Assembly (NCBI RefSeq): GCF_013364155.1
Contig: NZ_CP054916.1
Span: 8,648,001-8,712,000, forward strand
Origin: Streptomyces sp. NA02950
GTDB lineage: Bacteria; Actinomycetota; Actinomycetes; Streptomycetales; Streptomycetaceae
DNA length: 64,000 nt
Direction of reading: 5' to 3'
Below the pieces are notes generated by a model. The model was not told the origin of the DNA. It was given only the letters and a program-made list of their open reading frames with translations, and searched no databases. Positions 23,519-31,831 of this stretch are shown here, one piece after another. Each line of letters begins with the position of its first letter. The stretch's first letter is position 1. The translations under genes and the position numbers were made by a program.

Positions 23519-24301
23519 TCAGCGGGCGGCGGTGGCGGTGCTGTTCGCGCCGGTCGCCTCCGCCGTCCGGGCAGCCGTACCGGCCGTCGGACGCGGGGTG
23601 AGCTGACGCTCGGCGAGCTGGCCGAAGATCAGCCCGAAGGAGATCCACAGGGTGCACTGGATGGTGAGGGCCGCCAGCCGGAACTGCCACAGCAGGGTTG
23701 CCGGGAAGTGCTCGGGCACCTCGTTGAACGACGGGAGGAACGCGTAGGCCAGCCCGACCGCCGCCACGAAGGCCACCGAAGCGGCCACGGCGGCGTTCCA
23801 GTTGCCCAGCCGCGGTGCCAGCCGCTTGCCGAGGATGACCGCGGCCACCGACAGCAGTACGCCCAGCACCACCATCAGGAAGTACAGCGTGGTGCGCTGA
23901 TCGAGGGTGGACGGGTCGCCGACGGACGGCGGATTCGCCGGGTACTTGAAGAACGGCACCAGGTACACCGCCACCAGCGCGCCGAGCGAGACCAGCGCGG
24001 CGGTGGCGCGCGGCCCGAACCGGCCGATGCGGCCGAGGGCCACACAGACGGCCAGGGCCGCGATGCCGCCGAAGGCGACACCGTAGATCAGTACACCGGT
24101 GGCGAGCCCGGCGGTCGACTGCATGGTACGGCTGACGAGTTCGACGCCGCCGTGCTCATGGCTGTGCGATTCCTCGAACGAGATCGCCGAGTCGATACGC
24201 GGTTCGCCCAGCAGATAGGCCACGACGAGGGCCAGCACTCCGGCGGCGAGGCCCGCGAGCATGCCCCGGACGAGCAACGCCCGGACGGATATGGAGTTCA
24301 T
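23519..24301 (-). CDS. cbtA: CbtA family cobalt transporter subunit
   Basis: A 260-aa membrane protein with about six to seven hydrophobic helices. The start is VRALLVRGMLAGLAAGVLAL and residues 40-55 form a His-rich loop (EESHSHEHGGVELVSR). It also has VPFFKYPANPPSVGDP and QRTTLYFLMVVLGV. This is the pattern of CbtA (TIGR02458/PF09490), predicted cobalt importers found under B12 riboswitch control. The His-rich loop is a likely Co2+ site. It follows cbtB by 48 bp in the same direction. A Thr/Ala tail follows the last helix. Confidence 0.88.
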   Translation of the reverse strand: MNSISVRALLVRGMLAGLAAGVLALVVAYLLGEPRIDSAISFEESHSHEHGGVELVSRTMQSTAGLATGVLIYGVAFGGIAALAVCVALGRIGRFGPRATAALVSLGALVAVYLVPFFKYPANPPSVGDPSTLDQRTTLYFLMVVLGVLLSVAAVILGKRLAPRLGNWNAAVAASVAFVAAVGLAYAFLPSFNEVPEHFPATLLWQFRLAALTIQCTLWISFGLIFGQLAERQLTPRPTAGTAARTAEATGANSTATAAR

Positions 24302-24349
24302 GACGGTTCCGATTCCCCTGAGCTGGGACGTGAGGAGGGTGGGGCCGGG

Positions 24350-24574
24350 TCAGTGGCAGGGGAAACCGAGCAGGTGGCGCCCGTCGTGCACCCACTCGTG
24401 CACATCCTCGCCGGAGACCAGCGCGGTCGCACCCTGCTCCGCGCCGACGAAGTACAGCAGGATCAGCATGAGGACGCCGAAGAAGACGGCCCAGGGGGCG
24501 ATGGCCTTGAGCGAGATGGGAGTGATCTCCGGCACCGGCTGTGCGCTGGGTGCGGGAATGGTGGACTGAGCCAT
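24350..24574 (-). CDS. cbtB: CbtB family cobalt transporter subunit
   Basis: A 74-aa protein with one transmembrane helix (WAVFFGVLMLILLYFVGAEQ) and a C-terminal EDVHEWVHDGRHLLGFPCH, which holds the conserved His residues and terminal Cys-His of CbtB (PF09489). It is first in the cbtB-cbtA operon and is preceded by a cobalamin riboswitch. A GGAGG ribosome site is 6 nt upstream. CbtAB is predicted to import cobalt for B12 synthesis. Confidence 0.9.
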   Translation of the reverse strand: MAQSTIPAPSAQPVPEITPISLKAIAPWAVFFGVLMLILLYFVGAEQGATALVSGEDVHEWVHDGRHLLGFPCH

Positions 24575-24620
24575 GGTCGAACCTCCTGGGGAACACGCGT
24601 CCCGGTCGTGGGCACTCGAA

Positions 24621-24735
24621 ACGACGGCGCCGGGTCTGACTCGTCCGGCGGCGGCCCCCGGGTGCGGGGTCCTCCGACGGACACACAGTGGCGCGACCGT
24701 GCCGGGCTCTCACCGGACTTCCGTCGCGCCGTCGT
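24621..24735 (-). promoter_or_regulatory. Cobalamin riboswitch upstream of cbtB
   Basis: Read on the minus strand: closing arm ACGACGGCGC (24726-24735), then AAGTCCGGTGAGAGCCCGG, then TCGCGCCACTGTG, then GAGTCAGACCCGG, then closing arm GCGCCGTCGT (24621-24630). These are the conserved CCGGTG(A)GA-CCCGG, GCCACTGT and GAGTCAG blocks of the cobalamin riboswitch. Expected to shut off cbtBA when B12 is plentiful. Confidence 0.88.
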
Positions 24736-24835
24736 TGTCATGAGACGGTAGCGCGCGACAGCTGTTCACCGCTACGGCGTGGATAGCAGAATGTGCGCCC
24801 CTACGTGGGCGAATGGTGCAGACGAGGGGGACAAG

Positions 24836-25405
24836 GTGGTGCGTATCACGCTGGTGACGCCCGCGGTCAACGCCGCATTGCGGCAGGTGAGGTTTGACGA
24901 CGCCCCTCCCGACCCGGCCGCCGCCCGCCGTGCGGAGGCCGCCGCGGGTGCCCTGCCGCACCATGACACCGGCCTCACCGCCCCCTCCGAACGCTGCCGC
25001 GGCACCGCACGGGCGCTGGGCCTGGACGCCGAGGTGACGGAGGGGCTGCGCGATCTGGACGTGGGCCGCTGGCGGGGCCGCTCGCTGGACGAGGTCGGCC
25101 GCCGGGCACCGGAGGAGGTGGCCGCCTGGCTGGCCGATCCGGCGGCGGCCCCGCACGGCGGCGAATCACTGCTGGAACTGCTGGAACGGGTCGGTGCCTG
25201 GCTGGAGGGCCGGGCCGGGAGCGAGGAGAGGGTACTCGCCGTCGCGGACCCCGCGGTGGTCCGGGCGGCGCTGGTGCACGCCCTCGGCGTCCCCGCCCGG
25301 ACCTTCTGGCGGCTCGACGCCGCCCCGCTGACCGCCACCGAGCTCAGCGGCCGCTCGGGGCGCTGGAACCTGCGCTGCGGGCGGCCGCTGACGGCGGCGG
25401 AGTGA
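24836..25405 (+). CDS. Histidine-phosphatase-like protein lacking the RHG motif
   Basis: A 189-aa protein from GTG 24836 (site GAGGGGG). It follows the phosphoglycerate-mutase/CobC-like histidine phosphatase fold: [13 protein letters not shown] equals the usual SxLxRAxxTA region, [18 protein letters not shown] equals the LxExxxGxWEG region, and [17 protein letters not shown] equals GGES. However, the N-terminal strand reads [12 protein letters not shown] instead of LVRHGxT, and the second His region is [14 protein letters not shown], so both catalytic His residues appear lost. It is therefore probably not a normal phosphatase; a regulatory or binding role is possible. It is divergent from the cbtBA riboswitch and convergent with metE. 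Confidence 0.72.
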   Translation: MVRITLVTPAVNAALRQVRFDDAPPDPAAARRAEAAAGALPHHDTGLTAPSERCRGTARALGLDAEVTEGLRDLDVGRWRGRSLDEVGRRAPEEVAAWLADPAAAPHGGESLLELLERVGAWLEGRAGSEERVLAVADPAVVRAALVHALGVPARTFWRLDAAPLTATELSGRSGRWNLRCGRPLTAAE

Positions 25406-25414
25406 GCGGAGACC

Positions 25415-27739
25415 TCAGCCGGTGCCGCCGGGCAGCGCGGCCCGCACCTCCCGGGCGGCGGCCACCAGGTTCTCCAGCGAGGCCCTGACCTCCGGCCAGC
25501 CGCGCGTCTTCAGCCCGCAGTCCGGGTTGACCCACAGCCGCTCGGCCGGAATGGCCTCGAGCCCCCTGCGCAGCAGGGCGGCCGCCTCGTCGGCCCCCGG
25601 CACCCGCGGGGAGTGGATGTCGTAGACCCCGGGGCCGACCTCGCGCGGATACCCGGCCCCGGCCAGCTCCCCGGCCACCTGCATATGCGAGCGCGCCGCC
25701 TCCAGGCTGATCACATCGGCGTCGAGGTCGTCGATGGCCTGGAGGATGTCGCCGAACTCGGCGTAGCACATATGGGTGTGGATCTGGGTGTCCGGGCGCA
25801 CACCGGAGGTGGTGAGCCGGAACGCCTCCGTCGCCCAGGCCAGATAGCCGGGGCGGTCGGCGGCACGCAGCGGCAGGGTCTCGCGCAGCGCGGGCTCGTC
25901 GACCTGGATGACCGGGGTCCCGGCCGCCTCCAGATCGGCCACCTCGTCGCGCAGGGCGAGCGCCACCTGCCGGACGGTCTCCGCGCGCGGCTGGTCGTCG
26001 CGGACGAAGGACCAGGCCAGCATGGTGACCGGGCCGGTGAGCATCCCCTTGACCGGGCGGTCGGTGAGCGACTGGGCGTACGCGGTCCAGCGGACCGTCA
26101 TCGGGTCGGGGCGGGAGATGTCCCCGGCCAGGATCGGCGGGCGGACATAGCGGGTGCCGTACGACTGGACCCAGCCCGACCGGGTGGCCAGATAGCCCGA
26201 GAGCCTTTCGGCGAAGTACTGCACCATGTCGTTGCGCTCGGGCTCGCCGTGCACCAGGACGTCGATCCCCGCCTTCTCCTGGAAGGCGACCACCTCCCGG
26301 ATCTCGGCCCCGACCCGCTCCTCGTACCCGGCGGTGTCCAGCCGCCCGGCCCGCAGCCCGGCGCGGGCGGTGCGCAGTTCGTCCGTCTGCGGGAAGGAGC
26401 CGATGGTCGTGGTCGGCAGCAGGGGCAGCCGCAGCCGGGCGCGCTGGGCGGCGGCCCGTTCGGCGTACGGCAGCGAGCGGCGCGCGTCGGCCGCGGTGAC
26501 GGCGGCGGTGCGGGACCGTACGGCGGGGTCGCGGGTCAGCGCGGACCCGGCCCGGGAGGTCAGATCGGCGCGGTTGGCGGCGAGCTGTGCGGCGATGGTG
26601 TGCGTACCCTCGGCCAGCCCCCGGGCCAGAGTGGCGATCTCGGCGGTCTTCTGACGGGCGAACGCAAGCCAGCGCGCGATCTGCGGATCCACCTCGCGCT
26701 CGGCCCTGGCGTCCAGCGGAACGTGCAGCAGCGAGCAGGACGCGGACACATCCACCCGGTCGGCGAGGCCCAGCAGCGTACCCAGGGTGGACAGCGAGGC
26801 GGCCAGATCGTTGATCCACACATTGCGGCCGTCCACCACCCCGGCGACCAGCCGCTTGCCGGGCAGCCCGCCCACCGCGGCGAGATCGTCGACCTGGGCG
26901 GCGGCCGGTCCGGTGAAGTCCAGCGCCAACCCCTCGACCGGTGCCTTGGCGAGCACCGGCAGGGCCTCGCCGAGCCGGCCGAAGTACGAGGCGACCAGCA
27001 GCCGGGGCCGGTCGGTCAGGGCGCCCAGCTCACGGTAGGCGCGGGCGGCGGCATTGAGCTCGGCCGGGGTGCGGTCCTGGACCAGCGCGGGTTCGTCCAG
27101 CTGGACCCAGGTGGCACCGGCCGCCCGCAGGTCGGCCAGCACCTCCGCGTACACCGGGATCAGCCGGTCCAGCAGGGTGAGCGGTGCGAACGAGGGGTCT
27201 ACCCCTGGCGCGGGCTTGGCCAGCAGCAGATAGCTGACCGGGCCGACCAGCACCGGGCGCGCGGTGTGGCCGAGCGCGAGGGCCTCCCGCAACTCGGCCG
27301 CCTGCCGGGCGGAGTCGGCGCGGAAGACGGTGTCCGGCCCCAGCTCCGGCACCAGATAGTGGTAGTTGGTGTCGAACCACTTGGTCATCTCCAGGGGCGC
27401 CACCTCACTGGTGCCGCGTGCCATGGCGAAGTAGCCGTCCAGCGGGTCGGCATCGACGGCGGCGCGGTGCCGGTCCGGCACGGCGCCCACCATCACGCTG
27501 GTGTCCAGCACATGGTCGTACAGCGAGAAGTCACCGGTGGGCACCTCGTGCACCCCGTCGTCGGCGAGCTGCCGCCAGTTGGCGCGGCGCAGCTCGGCGG
27601 CGGTCCGGCGGAGCTCCCCGGCGGTGACCCGCCCCTTCCAGTACCCCTCGACCGCCTTCTTCAGTTCCCGGTTCGCCCCCTGGCGGGGATAGCCGTACAC
27701 GGTCGCCGTGGCGGCCGTGGCCGCGGACTCGGTTGTCAC
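25415..27739 (-). CDS. metE: Cobalamin-independent methionine synthase
   Basis: A 774-aa MetE, the usual length. Start GTG at 27739 (VTTESAATA) with AAGGAGAG upstream. The N-terminal barrel begins [20 protein letters not shown]; the C-terminal barrel has the zinc and homocysteine site: [13 protein letters not shown] (His and Cys ligands), [14 protein letters not shown] and [15 protein letters not shown] (second Cys). It transfers the methyl group from 5-methyltetrahydrofolate polyglutamate to homocysteine. A cobalamin riboswitch lies upstream, so it should be off when B12 supports the MetH route. Confidence 0.97.
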   Translation of the reverse strand: MTTESAATAATATVYGYPRQGANRELKKAVEGYWKGRVTAGELRRTAAELRRANWRQLADDGVHEVPTGDFSLYDHVLDTSVMVGAVPDRHRAAVDADPLDGYFAMARGTSEVAPLEMTKWFDTNYHYLVPELGPDTVFRADSARQAAELREALALGHTARPVLVGPVSYLLLAKPAPGVDPSFAPLTLLDRLIPVYAEVLADLRAAGATWVQLDEPALVQDRTPAELNAAARAYRELGALTDRPRLLVASYFGRLGEALPVLAKAPVEGLALDFTGPAAAQVDDLAAVGGLPGKRLVAGVVDGRNVWINDLAASLSTLGTLLGLADRVDVSASCSLLHVPLDARAEREVDPQIARWLAFARQKTAEIATLARGLAEGTHTIAAQLAANRADLTSRAGSALTRDPAVRSRTAAVTAADARRSLPYAERAAAQRARLRLPLLPTTTIGSFPQTDELRTARAGLRAGRLDTAGYEERVGAEIREVVAFQEKAGIDVLVHGEPERNDMVQYFAERLSGYLATRSGWVQSYGTRYVRPPILAGDISRPDPMTVRWTAYAQSLTDRPVKGMLTGPVTMLAWSFVRDDQPRAETVRQVALALRDEVADLEAAGTPVIQVDEPALRETLPLRAADRPGYLAWATEAFRLTTSGVRPDTQIHTHMCYAEFGDILQAIDDLDADVISLEAARSHMQVAGELAGAGYPREVGPGVYDIHSPRVPGADEAAALLRRGLEAIPAERLWVNPDCGLKTRGWPEVRASLENLVAAAREVRAALPGGTG

Positions 27740-27893
27740 GGAACTCTCCTTCGCGAGCACTCGTCATGGGTCCCGGGACCGGGCCGAGGGTGCGAGGGGA
27801 AGGCGAGGACGGCGTGACACCGAAGGTGCCCGCACGCGCCGCCGACCCGCCCTCGAGGTCACCGAGACATCCGCGCGCGGCCGTCCGCGCACG

Positions 27894-28100
27894 GGCAGTG
27901 GCAGGTCTTCGGACTCACGGGCGCGCCTCGGCCGATTCCGAGCCACCTACTGGCCGTCGCTTCCCAGACCCGGCCGGGCCCAGTGCGTATGACGGCGGTC
28001 GTTCCCGCTCACCGCTGCGGGGCAGTCCCGGATTCCCACCGGGTTCCCTCTTACGACGCGCCTGCCTGGCGGACAGGGCGAACCAGCTGCACCACCCAGC
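27894..28100 (-). promoter_or_regulatory. Cobalamin riboswitch upstream of metE
   Basis: On the minus strand the order is AGAGGGAACCCGGTGGGAAT, CCGGGACTGCCCCGCAGCGG, GGGAAGCGACGGCCAGTAGG, then GAGTCCGAAGACCTGCCACT. These are the textbook conserved blocks of the AdoCbl riboswitch. It ends about 150 nt before the metE GTG. The remaining DNA from 28100 to 28185 has no further feature I can name. Confidence 0.95.
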
Positions 28101-28185
28101 CTAGGCGCTCGGCGCGGCCGGGGGAAACGGGGCCGCCGGCGAAGGAGTTCGCTCCAGCACAATGTTCCCGGCAAGCCGTCGCCAC

Positions 28186-28241
28186 CGATGTCGGAAAAGC
28201 GATGTCGGAAGAGCGATGTCAGAAGACGGATGTCAGTAGAG
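28186..28241. repeat. Four tandem 14-bp repeats before the GNAT gene
   Basis: CGATGTCGGAAAAG, CGATGTCGGAAGAG, CGATGTCAGAAGAC and GGATGTCAGTAGAG follow each other without gaps and end at the ribosome site of the gene at 28255. The core AGCGATGTC recurs at 33730-33738 and 33751-33759. Confidence 0.8.
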
Positions 28242-28254
28242 GGAGCTGAACCGC

Positions 28255-28764
28255 ATGTCCCAGGTACGCCGGGCCCATGTCTCCGACCACCGCGCCATCG
28301 TGGAGCGCATCCAGACGTGGTGGGGCGACTCGCGCAGCCCCGAACAGGCCCGTGAACTGTCCCTGTTGCTGCCCAAGCTGTTCCTTCAGTTCTTCTCCGG
28401 CACCAGCCTGGTCCGGGAGAACGCGGACGGTACCGTCGCCGCCTTCCTGGTCGGCTTCTACTCCGCCGACAATGAGGACGAGGCGTACATCCACTTCGTG
28501 GGCGTGGACCCGGCGTTGCGCGGCCGGGGCGTGGCCCGCGGTCTGTACACCGAGTTCTTCCGGCGCGCCGCCGCGGCGGGCCGCGGCGAGGTCCGTGCCA
28601 TCACCTCCCCGCGGAACACCGGCTCCATCGCCTTCCACCGCGCCATGGGCTTCGCCCTGGAGCCGGGCGACCGCGAGGTCGACGGCCTGCCCGTGCAGGG
28701 CGACTACGACGGTCCGGGGCAGCACCGGGTCTGCTTCCGCCGGCCGATCACGCTCACGAAGTGA
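28255..28764 (+). CDS. GNAT family N-acetyltransferase
   Basis: A 169-aa GNAT. The acetyl-CoA site is VGVDPALRGRGVARGLYTEF (motif A, RGRGVA) and the C-terminal motif B is SPRNTGSIAFHRAMGF. The N-terminus (RRAHVSDHRAIVERIQTWWG) and the substrate-side helices do not identify the substrate. The gene is preceded by an unusual four-copy tandem repeat and lies upstream of, but 101 bp from, the secreted protease gene. Confidence 0.9.
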   Translation: MSQVRRAHVSDHRAIVERIQTWWGDSRSPEQARELSLLLPKLFLQFFSGTSLVRENADGTVAAFLVGFYSADNEDEAYIHFVGVDPALRGRGVARGLYTEFFRRAAAAGRGEVRAITSPRNTGSIAFHRAMGFALEPGDREVDGLPVQGDYDGPGQHRVCFRRPITLTK

Positions 28765-28865
28765 GCATCCCGCGCTCGCGGTGAGCGCCACGCCGGTCCG
28801 GCCCGTATAGGGGGAGGGTCCTCGCCGTCCGGGGCCCGGGGCCGGATCGACGTGAAGGAGGCAGG

Positions 28866-30197
28866 GTGGTGAAGCACACGCGGCGACGCGTGCGCCGTGG
28901 CGTACGGTTCGCGGCCGTCGGGGCATTGGTGGCCGGCGGTCTGATGGTCTCGCAGTCCGTGTCGAGCGGATCGGTCCAGGGGGCGGCGGGAGGCGATGCG
29001 CCGAGGGTCCTGGGGGACCGGAACGCGGGACTCGGCGGCCGGCTGGAGACCACGCTCGGCGCCTCCCGTACGGCCGGGAGCTGGCTCGGCCCCGACGGGC
29101 GCACGGTCGTCGCGGTGACCGACGCGAAGGCCGCCGCCGAGGTCACCCGGGCCGGGGCGAAGCCCAAGCAGGTGCGGTACAGCATGAAGCAGCTGGACTC
29201 CGCGGCACGGACGCTGCGCGCCGCGCCCCGGGTGGCCGGGACCGCGTGGATGGTGGACCCCACCTCCAACAAGGTGGTGGTGCTCGGCGACAGCACCGTC
29301 TCCACCGACCGCTGGTCACGGATGAAGGGCGTCGCCGCGCGGGCGGGCGGAGAGGTGCGCATGGAGCGCACCACGGGCGCCTTCACCCTCAGAACCAGCG
29401 GCGCCGCGCCGATCTTCGCCAGCGGCAGCCGCTGTTCGGCCGGGTTCAACGTCACCGACGGACAGAACGGCTACATCCTGACGGCCGGACACTGCGGCCC
29501 CAACGGCACCAACTGGTTCACCGACAGCACGGGGAGGACCAGCATCGGCACCACCGTCCAGAGCAGCTTCCCCGGCAATGACTTCTCCCTGGTCCGCTAC
29601 GACAACCGCGCCCTGGACCAGAGCGGTGTGGTCGACGTCGGCGGCGGCCGGACGGTGCGCATCACCGGGGTCGCCGATCCCGTCGTGGGCCAGGAGGTGT
29701 TCCGCAGCGGCAGCACCTCCGGACTCCGCTCCGGCAAGGTGACCGGGCTGAACGCCACCGTCAACTACCCCGAGGGCACCGTCAGCGGCCTCATCCGCAC
29801 CACCGTGTGCGCCGAACCCGGCGACAGCGGGGGGCCGCTGCTCGCCCGGGGCGTGGCACTCGGGGTCACCTCCGGCGGCAGCGGCGACTGCGACCAGGGT
29901 GGAGTGACGTTTTTCCAGCCCGTCACCAAGGCGCTCACCGCTCTCGGCGTGACCATCCCGGGCACCAAGTCCGGCGGCGCTACGGCGAACGGCGCCCCCG
30001 TCGGCAGCCCGGCCGCCCCCGGCAACACCGGGACCGAGGACCGCTCCCTGTTCGTCGACGGTGTGGTGAACCGCTTCCGGGACCTCGGCCCCGGTGCGCT
30101 GATCATCGGCGCCGGTCTGGTGGGGCTGCTGTCCACCCTGACCATCCGGCCCGGCCGGCGCCGCCGTTATCCCGACCACTACTCCACCGGCTGGTGA
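28866..30197 (+). CDS. Secreted S1 (alpha-lytic type) serine protease with C-terminal membrane anchor
   Basis: A 443-aa protein. A signal peptide (RRGVRFAAVGALVAGGLMVS) is followed by a pro-region to about residue 180 (including WMVDPTSNKVVVLGDSTVS). The trypsin-fold protease then shows His209 (TAGHCG), Asp239 (GNDFSLVRYD) and Ser321 (EPGDSGGPL), as in streptogrisins. After a Gly/Pro/Thr linker a hydrophobic segment (ALIIGAGLVGLLSTLTI) and basic tail RPGRRRRYPDHYS end the protein, giving a type I membrane anchor rather than a free protease. Start is one of two adjacent GTG codons at 28866 and 28869 behind AAGGAGG. Confidence 0.9.
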   Translation: MVKHTRRRVRRGVRFAAVGALVAGGLMVSQSVSSGSVQGAAGGDAPRVLGDRNAGLGGRLETTLGASRTAGSWLGPDGRTVVAVTDAKAAAEVTRAGAKPKQVRYSMKQLDSAARTLRAAPRVAGTAWMVDPTSNKVVVLGDSTVSTDRWSRMKGVAARAGGEVRMERTTGAFTLRTSGAAPIFASGSRCSAGFNVTDGQNGYILTAGHCGPNGTNWFTDSTGRTSIGTTVQSSFPGNDFSLVRYDNRALDQSGVVDVGGGRTVRITGVADPVVGQEVFRSGSTSGLRSGKVTGLNATVNYPEGTVSGLIRTTVCAEPGDSGGPLLARGVALGVTSGGSGDCDQGGVTFFQPVTKALTALGVTIPGTKSGGATANGAPVGSPAAPGNTGTEDRSLFVDGVVNRFRDLGPGALIIGAGLVGLLSTLTIRPGRRRRYPDHYSTGW

Positions 30198-30317
30198 TTC
30201 CGCGGATCCCGCAGACCGGGGCGGCGGCGCGCTCGAGGCATCCCGCGAACGATCCGCCGTGAGCGCACCGTCGTCCCTTCCCCTCCCGTCGCCCCCTCCT
30301 CCCGCTGCCCCGGCGCC

Positions 30318-30464
30318 GTGCCCGTGCGCTCCGCCACGGCGCCGGGCCGGGAACCCGAGGAGACCGCCCATATGGTCGTCTGCCTCAGCTCCGCGCAGGC
30401 GTCGGCGACCACCGGGGCCGCGGTGCGGGTGGACGGGGGCTACGTGGACGCGATCGTGCCCTGA
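30318..30464 (+). pseudogene. C-terminal relic of a short-chain dehydrogenase
   Basis: The frame reads GREPEETAHMVVCLSSAQAS then ATTGAAVRVDGGYVDAIVP and stop. This is the characteristic SDR C-terminus (PEE-A...FL-S...S-TG-A--VDGG). No N-terminal Rossmann part precedes it; 30198-30317 is non-coding. It overlaps the 3' end of the opposite gene by 25 bp. Confidence 0.65.
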
Positions 30465-31432
30465 TCGTCCGGCTCGGCGCCGGGGACCCGCGGGGCGTCC
30501 AGGTCGCACACCGCCACCCCCCGTTCCACCAGGCTGCCCAGCACCAGATGGCGGCCGGTGACACAGACGCTCGTGGTCATCCGGTACGGGGACCGGCGGC
30601 GCACCAGATGGCGGACCACCCGGCCGTCGGTACCCACCGCGAGGACGCCCACCGTGGGCCGCGGACCGGGAGCGAAGCGCCGCAGCGCGCTCCACGCCAC
30701 CCTTCTGACGGCGGGCGAGGCCCGGTGCAGCAGGTCCACGGCGGGCTCCCGCGGTCCGGCCAGGGCGACCCAGAACACCCCGCCGGGACCTCGGTTGAGA
30801 TTGTCCGGGAAGCCCGGCAGGCCACCGAGGAGGGTGTTTCGCCGCCCGGCCCGGGGGCCGGTCAGCCACAGCCGGCTGATCCGGTAGGCACCGGTCTCCA
30901 CCACGGCCACGAACGACTCGTCGTCGGCCAGCGCGACGCCGTTGGCGAACTGGAGCCCGTCCAGCAGCACTTCGGGACGGCCACCCGGTGTCAGCCGCAG
31001 CAGCCGCCCGGTGCCCCGGTGCTCGATGATGTCACCGAGCCAGTCCTCCAGGGCGTAACGGCGGCTGGAGACGGTGAAGTAGACGGTGCCGTCCGCCGCG
31101 TTGGTCACATTGCTGCAAAAACGCAGCGGTTCGCCGTCCACCGCGTCGGCCAGCACCCGCAATCCCCCGTCCGGGGAGAGCGCCAGCAGACCGCGCCGGG
31201 CGTCGCACACCAGCACCCCGCCGTCGGACGAGGGGGCCAGTCCCAGCGGTCTGCCACCGGTGTGCGCGAGCACCTCCGACCGGGCGCGGTCCCGAGCGGG
31301 GGACAGGGCGAGCCGCCGGACCGCCCCGTCCGCGGTCCCGGTCAGGATCCGGCCCTCGGCGTCGAGCGTCACATGCTCCGGCCCCCGCGCCGCGGGAGCC
31401 AGCACACGCGGACGGGGCAGCGGTTCGGTCAT
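30440..31432 (-). CDS. SMP-30 / strictosidine-synthase-like beta-propeller protein
   Basis: A 330-aa protein beginning MTEPLPRPRVLAPAARGPEH. It has repeated blades: VTLDAEGRILTGTADGAVR, GLAPSSDGGVLVCDARRGLL, SNVTNAADGTVYFTVSSRRY and LQFANGVALADDESFVAVVE, then GGLPGFPDNLNRGPGGVFWV. The latter, with EDWLGDIIEHRGTGRLLR, is diagnostic of the strictosidine synthase-related/APMAP group of six-bladed propellers. Likely a lactonase or esterase; substrate unknown. No signal peptide is visible. Confidence 0.85.
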   Translation of the reverse strand: MTEPLPRPRVLAPAARGPEHVTLDAEGRILTGTADGAVRRLALSPARDRARSEVLAHTGGRPLGLAPSSDGGVLVCDARRGLLALSPDGGLRVLADAVDGEPLRFCSNVTNAADGTVYFTVSSRRYALEDWLGDIIEHRGTGRLLRLTPGGRPEVLLDGLQFANGVALADDESFVAVVETGAYRISRLWLTGPRAGRRNTLLGGLPGFPDNLNRGPGGVFWVALAGPREPAVDLLHRASPAVRRVAWSALRRFAPGPRPTVGVLAVGTDGRVVRHLVRRRSPYRMTTSVCVTGRHLVLGSLVERGVAVCDLDAPRVPGAEPDDQGTIAST

Positions 31433-31508
31433 GTCGTCTCCCGGAGCGGACAGCGGAGATGGCCCCCGCCGTAACGAGGGCCATCTCAGCGGAAGGGATG
31501 GCACGGAC

Positions 31509-31741
31509 TCAATACGTGTGATGGTGGTGGTGGTCGGGGTCCTCGACCACCGGTGTCGCGGCCGTCGGTGTGATCACGCGGCGCCGCTTGTAGACACTGA
31601 CGTACGCGGCCATCCCGATGACACCGACGGCCATCAGGATCAGACCCACCAAGTGGACGTTGAGGCCATTGGCGTCCCAGTCCGTAGCGAAGGTGAGGAT
31701 GCCCCCACCGCGATCATGAGTATGCAACCGCCCAAGCCCAT
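31509..31741 (-). pseudogene. DUF6458-like small membrane protein with a one-base frameshift
   Basis: From ATG at 31741 the frame gives MGLGGCILMIAVG and then leaves the family pattern. Adding one base in the C-run 31702-31706 restores GILTFATDWDANGLNVHLVG and LILMAVGVIGMAAYVSVYKR, the typical DUF6458 body, ending in a His-rich DPDHHHHHTY. Two hydrophobic segments are expected. Either a true frameshift or a homopolymer sequencing error (five C instead of six). Family function unknown. Confidence 0.7.
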
Positions 31742-31831
31742 GAGTACTGCCTCCGAACACAAGTTGGCTGATCCGGGCTGCTGGGAAGGCGAGTACCCCC
31801 ACTCGGCGGGGTCATTCCCCGCCCACCGGTC

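Noticed and set aside
23347..23601. Possible leaderless 84-codon gene (GTG) after the TAGGGT box
   Set aside because: It runs through the cbtA terminator hairpin, has no -35 box at the right distance and reads as Arg/Gly/Pro noise.
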